From Methylophilus sp. (GTDB lineage: Bacteria; Pseudomonadota; Gammaproteobacteria; Burkholderiales; Methylophilaceae), in assembly GCA_030696695.1 (NCBI GenBank), contig JAUYRP010000034.1:186001-250000 (forward strand): 64,000 nucleotides of DNA, read 5' to 3'. The notes under the pieces are model-generated. The model made no database searches, was not told where the DNA came from, and worked only from the letters and a program-made list of their open reading frames with translations. The position numbers and the translations under genes are program-made. Positions 8,544-18,314 of the stretch are shown here, one piece after another. Position 1 is the stretch's first letter. Each line of letters starts with the position of its first letter.

Positions 8544-10804
8544 TGTTGCGAAAATTTTCTCTTGCTGAATCGCATCAGCCTTCCATGCTCACCAAACAGG
8601 TCATGAGCGACGGCTTGGGCTACCTAATCACTGGTGGTTTGTGGTTGCGTGACGCCCATATGCCAGTTGCTAATCATGAGATAGCTGACGACTTTATTGG
8701 CGTTTGTGTCGCTACGCAAGCTGATCCCGCGGTAGATGACTATGTGATTGCTCAACTGAACGCACTTGGGGTAAAGCGTGTGCGTTTGGATTTTACCTAC
8801 GGCGATTTAGAGGGTGCAAATGCTCGCTTTTTAAATGCGCTCATTAAAGCTAACTTTCGCATTAACCTGCATTTGGTGCAGCCATTTAATGCAGCAAAGC
8901 ACATGACATTAGCAGATGAACAAGTGCGATGGCGGGAGTTTGTAGGCAACGTATTAGATCGCTTTGGACAATATGTACAGCATATTGAGGTGGGCTCTAC
9001 CATCAATCGAAAACGTTGGAGCGGGTACACATTTGATGGCTTCTTAGTGGCTTGGGAAATAGCTTATCAGCTAATTAAAGCCAGAAATTTAGTGATTGTT
9101 GGGCCAAACATTCAAGATTTTGAACCCGTCTACAACGTGAGTTTACTTAAGCAATTGAAGGCGCGTCAGCAATTGCCTGATATCGCCAGCAATAATCTAT
9201 TCTGTGAGCGCGTGTTCGAGCCAGAGAGCTTTGATCATCGTATTTTTAAGTATCACTGGACCACTTGGTTTGATTACAACCTCATTAAAAAAGCACGTTT
9301 GCTGCAAAAAATCACACACGACTTTGGGGTTGAGTCGCTAATCTCTCCCGTAGCGTTTTGGGCTATTTATCGCATTCAACGCCGTTATCCAGATGGTGCG
9401 CAAAAACAAGCTGACTACGCAGCGCGTTACTTTCTGTTATTAGCCGCCTCTGGGGCACTGAAACAAGCCAATTGGGGTGCGCTGATTTGTCAACGTGAAG
9501 GCTTGATTACAGACGGATTAAGCGAACACGATTACCCTGCCTTAGAGCGAGTGACGCATTACAAGTCTACAGATGGAAATCTAGCAGATTATGCGCATCA
9601 GCCTAGTTTTTCCGCAGTTAAAACTTGTGCATATTACATACAAGGTTCGCGTTATGTCCGCGCTATTTCTACTCTAGGTGGCTTAGAGATTCATCATTTT
9701 GAAAAAGAGGGCAATACCGTGCACGCGGCGTGGACACAAAGTGGACGCGTTGGCTTTTTGACTGAACTCTATACAGCGCATGATTTGGCACAGGCAAAGC
9801 TGGTCAGTCGTGATGGGGTAACACTACCTAATGACCATGTGCTTGTGACTGAGTCACCCATATATCTGGTTTGGCAAGGCGAGGCAGAAATACTAGTGAG
9901 TCCCAAACTCGCCAAAGATTTGGTCATTCACGCACACCATGCAACCAAGCAATATTACCGTATTGAAGAGGCAGACTGGCAAGGCTTGATTTTGGCAAGC
10001 AGTGCGGAAGAAGCTGCGCTGTTGATGCATCATCTGCACCCAAATCAACTGCAAGCCCCTAAAAAAGAAGGTGCATTGCGTCATGCACGCAATGCCATCT
10101 GGGCAGTGTCTGATCCTAGAAATCCAGCGCAGCAGTTAACTGTTAAGCAACCAATCAAAATGTATCCGCATAAAGCATTGTTGGATCGCTTTAAGCCCAG
10201 TAAAGCCAAACGTAGTTGGAATGGGGCAATGGAGTTGCAACGTCGAGGCATAGGCACAGCCAGTCCTGTCGCCTTTTTTGAGAAAGTTGGCGATAACACG
10301 CTTAAGCAAAATTTTTATATATGTGAGTTTGTTGAATCGGTGGCTAATATCGGCCAAATTTTTTCGGCTTTTGCACAAGGTGAAACCACTTTTATGCATT
10401 TGCAAGCCGAAGAAGTGTATTTTCAGTTTGCGAAGTTTTGCCACGATATGCACGGGCGTCTCGTCTATTTTAGAGATTTCTCGGGAGGCAATATTTTGGT
10501 CAATATCAACGCACAGCAACAGCTCAGTTTCTCGCTGATTGATACAGCCAGACTGCATGCATATTCAATCACACCATTCCCAGACAAATATCGTTTGGCT
10601 GACATGACACGTGCCAGCCACAAGTTGCATTGGGCAGGCCGTAAGCGGCTGATGCAAATCTATTTTGGTATGTTGGGGCGTCAGTTTACATGGCGCCATC
10701 GTCTGGCATTCCATTTGTATGATTTTAAAGTGCGTTTGAAAAAGACCATAGGCCGTAAAGGCTGGAAACGCATGATGAAGAAGTTAAAGGGAATTAACAC
10801 CTGA
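8543..10804 (+). CDS. Two-domain protein: glycoside-hydrolase-like TIM barrel (N-term) plus LPS/Kdo-kinase-like domain (C-term)
   Basis: 'GVKRVRLDFTYGDLEG...INLHLVQPF...VQHIEVGSTINRKRWSGYTFDGF' barrel-like; C-terminal 'HDMHGRLVYFRDFSGGNILVN...FSLIDTARL' matches the catalytic-loop/Mg-binding pattern of WaaP/RIO-type kinases. Start overlaps upstream stop (taATG). Confidence 0.65.
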   Translation: MLRKFSLAESHQPSMLTKQVMSDGLGYLITGGLWLRDAHMPVANHEIADDFIGVCVATQADPAVDDYVIAQLNALGVKRVRLDFTYGDLEGANARFLNALIKANFRINLHLVQPFNAAKHMTLADEQVRWREFVGNVLDRFGQYVQHIEVGSTINRKRWSGYTFDGFLVAWEIAYQLIKARNLVIVGPNIQDFEPVYNVSLLKQLKARQQLPDIASNNLFCERVFEPESFDHRIFKYHWTTWFDYNLIKKARLLQKITHDFGVESLISPVAFWAIYRIQRRYPDGAQKQADYAARYFLLLAASGALKQANWGALICQREGLITDGLSEHDYPALERVTHYKSTDGNLADYAHQPSFSAVKTCAYYIQGSRYVRAISTLGGLEIHHFEKEGNTVHAAWTQSGRVGFLTELYTAHDLAQAKLVSRDGVTLPNDHVLVTESPIYLVWQGEAEILVSPKLAKDLVIHAHHATKQYYRIEEADWQGLILASSAEEAALLMHHLHPNQLQAPKKEGALRHARNAIWAVSDPRNPAQQLTVKQPIKMYPHKALLDRFKPSKAKRSWNGAMELQRRGIGTASPVAFFEKVGDNTLKQNFYICEFVESVANIGQIFSAFAQGETTFMHLQAEEVYFQFAKFCHDMHGRLVYFRDFSGGNILVNINAQQQLSFSLIDTARLHAYSITPFPDKYRLADMTRASHKLHWAGRKRLMQIYFGMLGRQFTWRHRLAFHLYDFKVRLKKTIGRKGWKRMMKKLKGINT

Positions 10805-10817
10805 TACGTATTTCATG

Positions 10818-10836
10818 AAAACCATGAGATGGTTTT
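10818..10836 (+). terminator. Hairpin downstream of the 753-aa gene
   Basis: aaaaccat-gag-atggtttt inverted repeat (8-bp stem, T-rich 3' arm). Confidence 0.4.
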
Positions 10837-10952
10837 ACGTGCTTTAAACAAGTGCAATTTCGAAGGCGGGCGTATAGTTCAATCACGTTATGGATTTGCA
10901 TTCACAACGATGCGAAGTAAACCAAACGAATACTAACTTAAGGAGAATCATT

Positions 10953-11024
10953 ATGTGGACAACACCAGCAGCTACTGAAATGCGTTTCGGTTTTGAAGTT
11001 ACAATGTACGTAATGAACAAATAA
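10953..11024 (+). CDS. pqqA: PqqA, pyrroloquinoline quinone precursor peptide (23 aa)
   Basis: Translation MWTTPAATEMRFGFEVTMYVMNK*; PqqA signature MRFGFEVTxY with Glu and Tyr separated by three residues; SD 'aaggaga' upstream; terminator downstream. Absent from the ORF track because of length. Confidence 0.93.
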   Translation: MWTTPAATEMRFGFEVTMYVMNK

Positions 11025-11042
11025 TCATTTGTAATACGTATG

Positions 11043-11072
11043 AAAAAAGGGTGCTAAATTAGCACCCTTTTT
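11043..11072 (+). terminator. Rho-independent terminator downstream of pqqA (possibly bidirectional with mltA)
   Basis: aaaaagggtgcta-aat-tagcacccttttt perfect GC-rich stem with A/T tails. Confidence 0.85.
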
Positions 11073-11122
11073 ATTTGCACGTGGGCAACTTGAACTTACA
11101 AACCTAACAAAGCGTCGTGTAC

Positions 11123-12391
11123 TTAAGGCGGGGGAAATTTGAATTCTTTAGGTAACAATACCCACATTTGCCCAGCCTGTTTCATCCCGCCCGCCATTTT
11201 CCCCGCATAGTTACCGCTACCCCAATAAAAGTCAGCGCGCACGCCATCTTTGATGGCGCCACCAGTATCCTGTGCCATCATAAGCCGCTTCAGTGGCTTA
11301 TTGCTATTTGGATAAGTCGTGGATAAAAACACCGGTGCGCCCAGTGGAATATATTTAGGGTCAACGGCAATACTGCGCTCTGCCGTGAGCGGAACACCCA
11401 ATGCACCCAGCGGGCCAGGGAGATTGCCAGGAAGCTCACGAAAAAACACGTAGCTCGGGTTGCTGTTCAATAACTCTCGTAACTTACCTACATTTTTGCG
11501 TGCCCAGTCTTTAATGCCTTGCATCGATGCTTGGCTGGCTGTCATCTCTCCACGCTGTACCAATACCTTACCAATTGAGTTATAGGTGTGTCCATTTTGA
11601 TCGGCATAGCCCAGATGTAATTGTTCGCCCGTATCTAGCTGTATCAATCCAGAGCCTTGGATTTGTAAATAAAATGCGTCTAACTCATCGTCTACCCAAA
11701 CGATTTCGCTACCAGCCAGTGGTGGAGTGTTAGATTCAATTTCTGCGCGCGTGTAATAAGGCACTAATTTATTGCCCTCCAATTTACCTCGCACACGTTT
11801 GTACTTAAGCTCTGGAAAAAGCGCGCTTAAGTCCACTGTAATTAGGTCTTTAGGCTGTCCATACAACGGAAACGGGTACTTGGCAGACTTCGTGCGGCTA
11901 CCCTTCAAAATTGGCTGGTAATAGCCTGTGACTAAGCCATTGTTGTCCCCTGCTATGGTGCTGGTGCGGTACACATCAAAATATTGGATGAAATAATCAA
12001 TGATTTCCTTTTGAGTTGGTTTGCTCATACTGTTGGCGGCTTGGCAGCTAGTTTGCCAAGCCGCCTTATTTTTTAAGCCACTGCAACTGGTCAGCCATGC
12101 ATCCCAACTGGCAGTTAAATCGTCTTGCTTAACTTCTTCGATATCACGCCAGTTGGCTAGCTTGAGCAAGCCATACTCAGGAATTTTTACCACTGGGCTA
12201 GCGGTAGCCGGTTTGCATTCTGGTATAGCGGGTGCTGGGCTTGGTGTTTCAGGTACAGGTGTGCTCGGTAATGTCGCACTCGGCTCACATGTTTGTACAG
12301 TGGGTACTTTGACATTGCTTTTTCCGCAAGCAGCGACCAGCATTGCCAGAAAAAACACTAAACATACATGTTGTAATGTGTGTCGGGTCAT
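11123..12391 (-). CDS. mltA: Membrane-bound lytic murein transglycosylase A
   Basis: Lipoprotein signal 'LVAACGKS'; 'LVTGYYQPILKGS', 'LQIQGSGLIQLDTGE', 'VQRGEMT', C-terminal 'MAQDTGGAIKDGVRADFYWGSG' 3D domain. Confidence 0.92.
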   Translation of the reverse strand: MTRHTLQHVCLVFFLAMLVAACGKSNVKVPTVQTCEPSATLPSTPVPETPSPAPAIPECKPATASPVVKIPEYGLLKLANWRDIEEVKQDDLTASWDAWLTSCSGLKNKAAWQTSCQAANSMSKPTQKEIIDYFIQYFDVYRTSTIAGDNNGLVTGYYQPILKGSRTKSAKYPFPLYGQPKDLITVDLSALFPELKYKRVRGKLEGNKLVPYYTRAEIESNTPPLAGSEIVWVDDELDAFYLQIQGSGLIQLDTGEQLHLGYADQNGHTYNSIGKVLVQRGEMTASQASMQGIKDWARKNVGKLRELLNSNPSYVFFRELPGNLPGPLGALGVPLTAERSIAVDPKYIPLGAPVFLSTTYPNSNKPLKRLMMAQDTGGAIKDGVRADFYWGSGNYAGKMAGGMKQAGQMWVLLPKEFKFPPP

Positions 12392-12774
12392 TAATGTAAT
12401 ACCCGGTGCTGATAGAGTTGGAACGGCTCAATCACAGCCTCGAACAGCGTGCCGTCCTCTGCTACCATTTGATAACTGCCGCGCATTTCACCAGTAGGGG
12501 TGGTGATCAGTGTGCCGCTGGTGTACTCAAATTCTGCATTGGGCGCCAACAGTGGTTGCTCGCCTATTACGCCCAGCCCTTTCACCTCTTGCACTTCTTG
12601 ACGGGCGTTGGTGATGATCCAATGACGACTGATCAACTGCACAGGCACAGAACCAGTGTTAGTGATGGTCACGGTATAAGCAAATGCAAATTTTGATTCA
12701 TCAGGATTGGATTGATCGGTCAAAAAAGTCGTTTTTACTTTTACCGTGCATGCGTAGCGCGAATTTTGAGCCAA
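12391..12774 (-). CDS. apaG: ApaG family protein
   Basis: 127 aa; 'FAYTVTITNTGSVPVQLISRHWIITNARQEVQEVKGLGVIGEQPLLAPNAEFEYTSGTLITTPTGEMRGSYQM'. Confidence 0.93.
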   Translation of the reverse strand: MAQNSRYACTVKVKTTFLTDQSNPDESKFAFAYTVTITNTGSVPVQLISRHWIITNARQEVQEVKGLGVIGEQPLLAPNAEFEYTSGTLITTPTGEMRGSYQMVAEDGTLFEAVIEPFQLYQHRVLH

Positions 12775-12779
12775 GTGGT

Positions 12780-13589
12780 TTATCCGTTCCCTGTGATTAA
12801 GCCTGTTGTAGGTGAGCTAGGTGATGCCGAATACAGTTTTTTCGGCATACGACCCGCCAAGTAAGATTCCCGACCCGCTTCAATGGCTTTTTTCATGGCA
12901 CTTGCCATCAGCACAGGGTTTTGTGCGGCTGCAATTGCCGTGTTCATCAATACGCCTTCACAACCCAATTCCATGGCAATCGCCGCGTCAGCGGTACAGC
13001 CTACGCCTGCATCGACTAATACCGGTATTTTGGCATTTTCAATGATAATTTGTAGATTCCATGGATTCAGAATACCCATGCCAGAACCAATCAATGACGC
13101 CAATGGCATCACTGCACAGCAACCGATATCTTCAAGCTGTTTAGCAATAATCGGGTCATCCGACGTGTAGACCATGACATCAAACCCCTCGCTTACCAAG
13201 GTTTTAGCCGCAGCCAAAGTTTCAATGACATTCGGATAAAGCGTTTTAGGGTCGCCTAACACCTCTAATTTCACCAACTTATGGCCATCGAGCAGTTCAC
13301 GCGCTAGACGCAAAGTACGCACAGCATCATCTGCACTGTAGCAACCCGCTGTATTGGGTAAATATGTAAACTCATCTGGCGGAAGATAATCAAGCAAAGA
13401 GGGCTCGTTTTCATTCTGACCAATATTGGTTCTTCTGATCGCTACAGTGACAATTTGGGCACCACTTGCGTCAATTGCAGCACGTGTTTCTGTAAAGTCT
13501 TTGTATTTGCCAGTCCCGACCAATAAACGGGAGTGATAGCTTTTTCCTGCAATGACTAATGCATCATTCATTTCGTTTTTCTCATTCAT
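12780..13589 (-). CDS. thiG: Thiazole synthase
   Basis: '[13 protein letters not shown]', '[24 protein letters not shown]', '[31 protein letters not shown]'. Confidence 0.95.
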   Translation of the reverse strand: MNEKNEMNDALVIAGKSYHSRLLVGTGKYKDFTETRAAIDASGAQIVTVAIRRTNIGQNENEPSLLDYLPPDEFTYLPNTAGCYSADDAVRTLRLARELLDGHKLVKLEVLGDPKTLYPNVIETLAAAKTLVSEGFDVMVYTSDDPIIAKQLEDIGCCAVMPLASLIGSGMGILNPWNLQIIIENAKIPVLVDAGVGCTADAAIAMELGCEGVLMNTAIAAAQNPVLMASAMKKAIEAGRESYLAGRMPKKLYSASPSSPTTGLITGNG

Positions 13590-13592
13590 TTC

Positions 13593-13796
13593 TCAACCAC
13601 CACCTACAGCCCCTACAATTTCCAGTTGATCGCCTTGGCATACCATGACTTGATCGAACTGACTACGCGGGACTATTTCACCGTTACGTTCAATTGCAAT
13701 GCGCTTTCCCACGAGGTTCATGTGTGCAATCAATGCATTGATGGACATGGTTTCAGCATCAAAGTTTTTGTCGTTTCCATTAATAGAAATTTGCAT
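13593..13796 (-). CDS. thiS: Sulfur carrier protein ThiS
   Basis: 67 aa ending in GG ('IVGAVGGG'), adjacent to thiG. Confidence 0.92.
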   Translation of the reverse strand: MQISINGNDKNFDAETMSINALIAHMNLVGKRIAIERNGEIVPRSQFDQVMVCQGDQLEIVGAVGGG

Positions 13797-14107
13797 AGCG
13801 AATCGTAATAACCATTAAAGATTACTATTTTACGGAATTATGCATGCCATAGGTGCGCTAATGTTGAATAATTATTTGCAAAATAAATGCATGGCACAGT
13901 CTATGCTTGTCATCTTTCAGTATGACAGTGCGTTATTGATAGTTAACAACATGCTCATTACGTTGTTGTCATCATTTGTCATGATTTTTATGATAAAACG
14001 ACTAAAGTAAGTTGCAAGTGTATTACAAGTGAATTTTTTGAAAGAATGTTGCTCTATTACTCCGTGCGGACACAATCCGTATGGTTTTTAACTCCCAAAA
14101 GGAAACG

Positions 14108-14281
14108 ATGATGCAAGTAGAACGTGTGAAATTGAATAAAGATGAATTGTTAGATGAAATTTATGCGCCAGCCATTGCTGAGAAATCAGACAAAGTGAAA
14201 CAACAGGAAGCCAACATTCTGTTGCTGCAACGCAATAAGAATTTGACTCGATTTTTAGAAGCTAGTTGCGACTGCGTTTAA
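14108..14281 (+). CDS. Small hypothetical protein (57 aa)
   Basis: ORF with 'aaaggaaacg' SD before ATGATG; followed by a strong terminator; no family recognised. Confidence 0.5.
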   Translation: MMQVERVKLNKDELLDEIYAPAIAEKSDKVKQQEANILLLQRNKNLTRFLEASCDCV

Positions 14282-14355
14282 AAAACGTTGTTGAACACAT
14301 ACTAAACGCGTTCTGCGTTTAGTTAAGACACTTACCTCTTATAGCGGCAATAAAA

Positions 14356-14380
14356 AAGAGGATGGCATCGCCACCCTCTT
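14356..14380. terminator. Bidirectional terminator between the 57-aa ORF and gnd
   Basis: aagagg(a)tggc-atc-gcca(c)cctctt with flanking A/T tracts between convergent genes. Confidence 0.75.
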
Positions 14381-14418
14381 ATTTTGTTTGCCTAGAGCTT
14401 ATCTACCTAATCAATCAA

Positions 14419-15933
14419 TTAGTCGATAGTCAATTGTGGACGTTTTGGCTCGGGCCAATCTAAATGGAAGAATTGACCGCGAGGTTGATCTTTACGTTCA
14501 TAAGTGTGCGCACCAAAGTAGTCACGTTGGCCTTGCAACAAGTTGGCTGGTAAGTCTGCACTTCTGTAGCCGTCGTAATAGGCAAGCGCCGCAGCAAAAC
14601 CTTGCGCAGGAATACCGTTAGTCACCGCTAATGCAATCACTTTACGCCAGCCTGCTTGACCTTCGTTCATCGCTTGTGTGAAATATGGATCTAACATCAA
14701 GTTTTTCAAACGTGAGTTCAATGCATAAGCATCAGTGATTTTTTGCAAGAAACGTGCACGAATAATACAACCACCGCGCCAGATTTGAGCAATCTCGCCG
14801 AAGTTCAATTTCCAGTTGTAAGCCACTTGTGCTTTATCAATCAATTGGAAGCCTTGCGCATATGCACAAATTTTAGAGCAATAAAGCGCATTTTTAATCG
14901 CTTCAATAATTGCTTTCTTGTCAGACTCAACTTTAATCGCAGGGCCTTTAAGAATTTTGCTCGCCTCAACGCGCTCTTCTTTTAAGCTTGATAATGCACG
15001 TGCGTAAACCGCTGCGGCAATCGCGTTAGCTGGCGCGCCTAATTCAAGCGCATTCGCTGCCGTCCATTGACCTGTACCTTTTTGACCAGCAGTATCCAAG
15101 ATTTGATCAACCAAGAAACCTTTACCCATAGGGTCTTTTTGTTGCAGAATATCAGCCGTAATTTCAATCAAGAAGCTTGATAGTTCGCCTTTATTCCACT
15201 CAGCAAATACTTTACCGATTTCATCCGCTTGCATACCGAGTAGATTTTTCATCAACCAGTAAGCTTCGCAAATCAACTGCATGTCGATGTATTCAATACC
15301 GTTGTGCACCATTTTTACGTAGTGACCAGCACCGTCAGGACCGATGTATTCAGCACATGAGAAGCCGCCTTCTACTGGTTTACCAGGTTTACCGCCTTCT
15401 AAAGGCTCGCCTGTGACAGGGTCTACTTTAGCAGCGATATCGCGCCAGATTGGCTCAAGTGATGACCACGCTTTACGTGTGCCTGATGGCATCAGCGAAG
15501 GACCAAAGCGCGCACCCGTTTCACCGCCTGAAACACCAGAGCCAATGAATTCGATGCCTTTTGCAGCCAATTCCTTTTCACGACGAATCGTGTCTGTCCA
15601 TAGCGCATTGCCGCCATCAATAATGATGTCGCCTTGCTCTAAGAATGGCAAAAGTGCATTAATTGTCACGTCAGTTGCGCTACCTGCTTTTACTAGCAAC
15701 ACGATTTTACGTGGGCGTTTGATGCTGAGTACAAAAGAAGCTAAATCGGTATGCCCTACCACACGTTCGTGTGAAGGCTCATTCTTTTGACATTCCTCGA
15801 CAAAGTTATGCGTTTTTTTAGGATCGCGGTTGTAAACAGCAATGGTATAGCCGTGGTCAGCGATATTTAGGGCTAGGTTTTGCCCCATCACAGCAAGGCC
15901 TACTAGGCCAATATCAGCGTTTTTTGTGGTCAT
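14419..15933 (-). CDS. gnd: 6-phosphogluconate dehydrogenase (NADP-dependent, decarboxylating)
   Basis: '[30 protein letters not shown]', '[21 protein letters not shown]', '[17 protein letters not shown]'. Confidence 0.96.
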   Translation of the reverse strand: MTTKNADIGLVGLAVMGQNLALNIADHGYTIAVYNRDPKKTHNFVEECQKNEPSHERVVGHTDLASFVLSIKRPRKIVLLVKAGSATDVTINALLPFLEQGDIIIDGGNALWTDTIRREKELAAKGIEFIGSGVSGGETGARFGPSLMPSGTRKAWSSLEPIWRDIAAKVDPVTGEPLEGGKPGKPVEGGFSCAEYIGPDGAGHYVKMVHNGIEYIDMQLICEAYWLMKNLLGMQADEIGKVFAEWNKGELSSFLIEITADILQQKDPMGKGFLVDQILDTAGQKGTGQWTAANALELGAPANAIAAAVYARALSSLKEERVEASKILKGPAIKVESDKKAIIEAIKNALYCSKICAYAQGFQLIDKAQVAYNWKLNFGEIAQIWRGGCIIRARFLQKITDAYALNSRLKNLMLDPYFTQAMNEGQAGWRKVIALAVTNGIPAQGFAAALAYYDGYRSADLPANLLQGQRDYFGAHTYERKDQPRGQFFHLDWPEPKRPQLTID

Positions 15934-16053
15934 GCGTCTCTCTCTTTAAGCTTTCTTAAATGGGTAATTTAAAATAAAAAATTGAGCTTTGGCTTGTGGC
16001 TAGCGCTCTCTATTGCATACATCTACTACAAAACTACGATTACTTTTCTACAA

Positions 16054-16791
16054 TTACTTTAATGTGCGGCCGAACATCTGCAACGAGAGTTGATACCCCG
16101 TCATAGCTAGTTGCGGGTCATAACGCTCGCCCTCATCACGCATAAAAGCGTGTTGGCCATTAAATTCATGCCAAGTAAAACTGAGGTTGGCCTCGGTAAG
16201 TTGCTGATACACCAAGCTACGGCCAGCGGTTGGTATATGGTTATCTTGTTTACCCCAAATCATCATTAACTCGCCTTTGATTTCATTCAGGCGATCCATA
16301 GAGTGCTGATTTGGCTTGTTTGGAATAATTTGCGTATGTAAGTCAGTCGCGTAAAAACAGGCGGTAGATTTCACTTCGGGTTGCAACGCCGCACGGAATG
16401 CCAAGTGGCCACCGATACAAAAGCCCATCGCACCTAAGTTGCCGTCGTACCAGCTTTGTTTGCCAAGGTAATCAATCATGGCGCGATTATCGCTGTCATA
16501 GTCTTGCACATCTTTGGCAGCTTTGTCTGCATTGCCTTTATCACGTCCTGCATCATCATAACCAAGGACTGTGCCGATTGGATTTAGTTCGTGGAACACT
16601 TCTGGCACCAACACAGCATATCCCTGCCCCGCCATAAATCTTGCGGCGCGTTCGATAGGACCTGTTTGCTGAAAGATTTCCGAGTAAAATAAAATCGCAG
16701 GGACTTTTTGATCATGTGTCGGACGGTGAATGTAAGTGCGCATGACACCAGTTGGAGTTGAGATATCTGCGATTTCGGTTTTGATGAGCAT
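16054..16791 (-). CDS. Dienelactone hydrolase family protein
   Basis: 'LGAMGFCIGGHLAFRAAL' nucleophile Cys elbow, 'HGF/GQHAFMRDEGERYD' C-terminal His. Confidence 0.88.
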   Translation of the reverse strand: MLIKTEIADISTPTGVMRTYIHRPTHDQKVPAILFYSEIFQQTGPIERAARFMAGQGYAVLVPEVFHELNPIGTVLGYDDAGRDKGNADKAAKDVQDYDSDNRAMIDYLGKQSWYDGNLGAMGFCIGGHLAFRAALQPEVKSTACFYATDLHTQIIPNKPNQHSMDRLNEIKGELMMIWGKQDNHIPTAGRSLVYQQLTEANLSFTWHEFNGQHAFMRDEGERYDPQLAMTGYQLSLQMFGRTLK

Positions 16792-16973
16792 GATGTGCAC
16801 CCAGAAAGTAAATTCTTAAACGCAATATTTTACAGTGCTTTAAGCGCATTTTCATCTCAATTGATTGGGTAATTGAGAATAATTTAAGAATTAGACGCAA
16901 ATGGTGAGCGCGTAAAGAATTATTTTGCAGTAATCATGTCTTGATTAGACACAAAAAATATTTGGGGCGAGCG

Positions 16974-17981
16974 ATGCGATTTTACTTAATGACATTTATG
17001 GTGTGTTTCACGTTGTCTGTGCTCGCAGAGCCAAGCCCAGAGCTCACTTATCACCTTAAAGCCTCTGTGACCAAAGTGCACGTGGTGACCAAAAATGGCG
17101 GACATGGTGTAGGTACAGGCGTGGTGGTCGCTAAGGATATGGTCGCGACGAATTGTCATATATTGGCCAATGCAAAGGGTGTAAACATTACCAAGTTTGG
17201 CGATAGCTTTGCGCCTGTGGCATTGAAAGCTGATTGGAAGCATGATTTATGTATCATGCGTTTCGAATATTTGGATTTAAAGCCTGTGGAATTAGGCGAT
17301 TCGGAAGCGTTGCAGTACGAGCAGTCTATGTTTTCTATTGGCTTCCCAGGAGGGCCGCCTAAACCGCTCATTACTTCTGGCAAAGTGAAAGCCTTGTATC
17401 CACTGGATGACAGCATGATTGTACGCACCGATGCTTCTTTTATTATGGGTGCCAGCGGGAGTCCGGTGTTCGATGAGCAAGGCAGGTTGATTGCTATCAG
17501 CACCTTTAAGAGCCCGGGGCGAGGCGCATATTTTTATAATATTCCGGTGAAGTGGGTGAAAGTTTTGTTGGATGCGCCAGAGACTACGCAATTGCAATCA
17601 GACATCTTACCTTTTTGGGATGCACCACTACATGCGAGGCCTTATTTTATGCAAGTGGTATTGCCCTACCAACAAGGTGACTGGTTAACGTTAGAAACAA
17701 TCGCGCAAGATTGGGTAAAGCACGAGCCAAATACTTCAGAAGCGCACTATTACTTAGCTGTGGCACAAGCGAATCTTGGGCGTGATCAAGAAGCAGAAAT
17801 AAGCTTCCAAAAAGTATTGAGCATTCAGCCACAACATACTGGTAGTTTGATGGGGTTAGGGCTGATTGCCAGTCGTTCTGGTAATGCCATGGAGGTCGCC
17901 CGCACACATGCGGCACTCACGGCTATCAGTGCTGATTTGGGTGAGGAGTTTGATCAGGTATTAGCGCAAAAACCTCAGTAA
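16974..17981 (+). CDS. Exported trypsin-like serine protease with C-terminal TPR repeats
   Basis: Signal peptide; 'GTGVVVAKDMVATNCHIL' (His), 'HDLCIMRF' (Asp), 'DASFIMGASGSPVFDEQGRLIAIST' (Ser); TPR-like C-terminus. Confidence 0.85.
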   Translation: MRFYLMTFMVCFTLSVLAEPSPELTYHLKASVTKVHVVTKNGGHGVGTGVVVAKDMVATNCHILANAKGVNITKFGDSFAPVALKADWKHDLCIMRFEYLDLKPVELGDSEALQYEQSMFSIGFPGGPPKPLITSGKVKALYPLDDSMIVRTDASFIMGASGSPVFDEQGRLIAISTFKSPGRGAYFYNIPVKWVKVLLDAPETTQLQSDILPFWDAPLHARPYFMQVVLPYQQGDWLTLETIAQDWVKHEPNTSEAHYYLAVAQANLGRDQEAEISFQKVLSIQPQHTGSLMGLGLIASRSGNAMEVARTHAALTAISADLGEEFDQVLAQKPQ

Positions 17982-18193
17982 TCGCTGCTGCGTCCTGTAG
18001 AGTAGCCCTGTGGAATGTCTTGCTGCCACTCGCCGCAGTTATCACAACGATGGTCATGCATGGTTGGGCTAAAAACCAAGTTTGCACTTTGACAAAACTT
18101 ACAAACGGCTTCAGTTGTAGATTCTGACTTGTGTTGCAGGTCGCGATGTTCCGTAGCTACTTTTGTGCCACCTAATCCATATTTGTTGTCCAT
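17975..18193 (-). CDS. Small zinc-ribbon protein (72 aa)
   Basis: CxxC...CxxC pattern 'CKFCQSANLVFSPTMHDHRCDNCGEW'. Confidence 0.6.
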   Translation of the reverse strand: MDNKYGLGGTKVATEHRDLQHKSESTTEAVCKFCQSANLVFSPTMHDHRCDNCGEWQQDIPQGYSTGRSSDY

Positions 18194-18314
18194 GGCATGC
18201 TCCTTTCTACTAGGATATTCCGATGCAAACTATGACCGCAATTAGGTATCTAACTTACCCCTTTTTGATGGCAATGACAAGCAGGCATTTTGGCTTGGCA
18301 GTTGTCACAAAAGT

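Noticed and set aside
13797-14080. Possible TPP riboswitch upstream of thiS
   Set aside because: No CTGAGA/ACCTGA-type thi-box core could be read in the reverse complement of the spacer.
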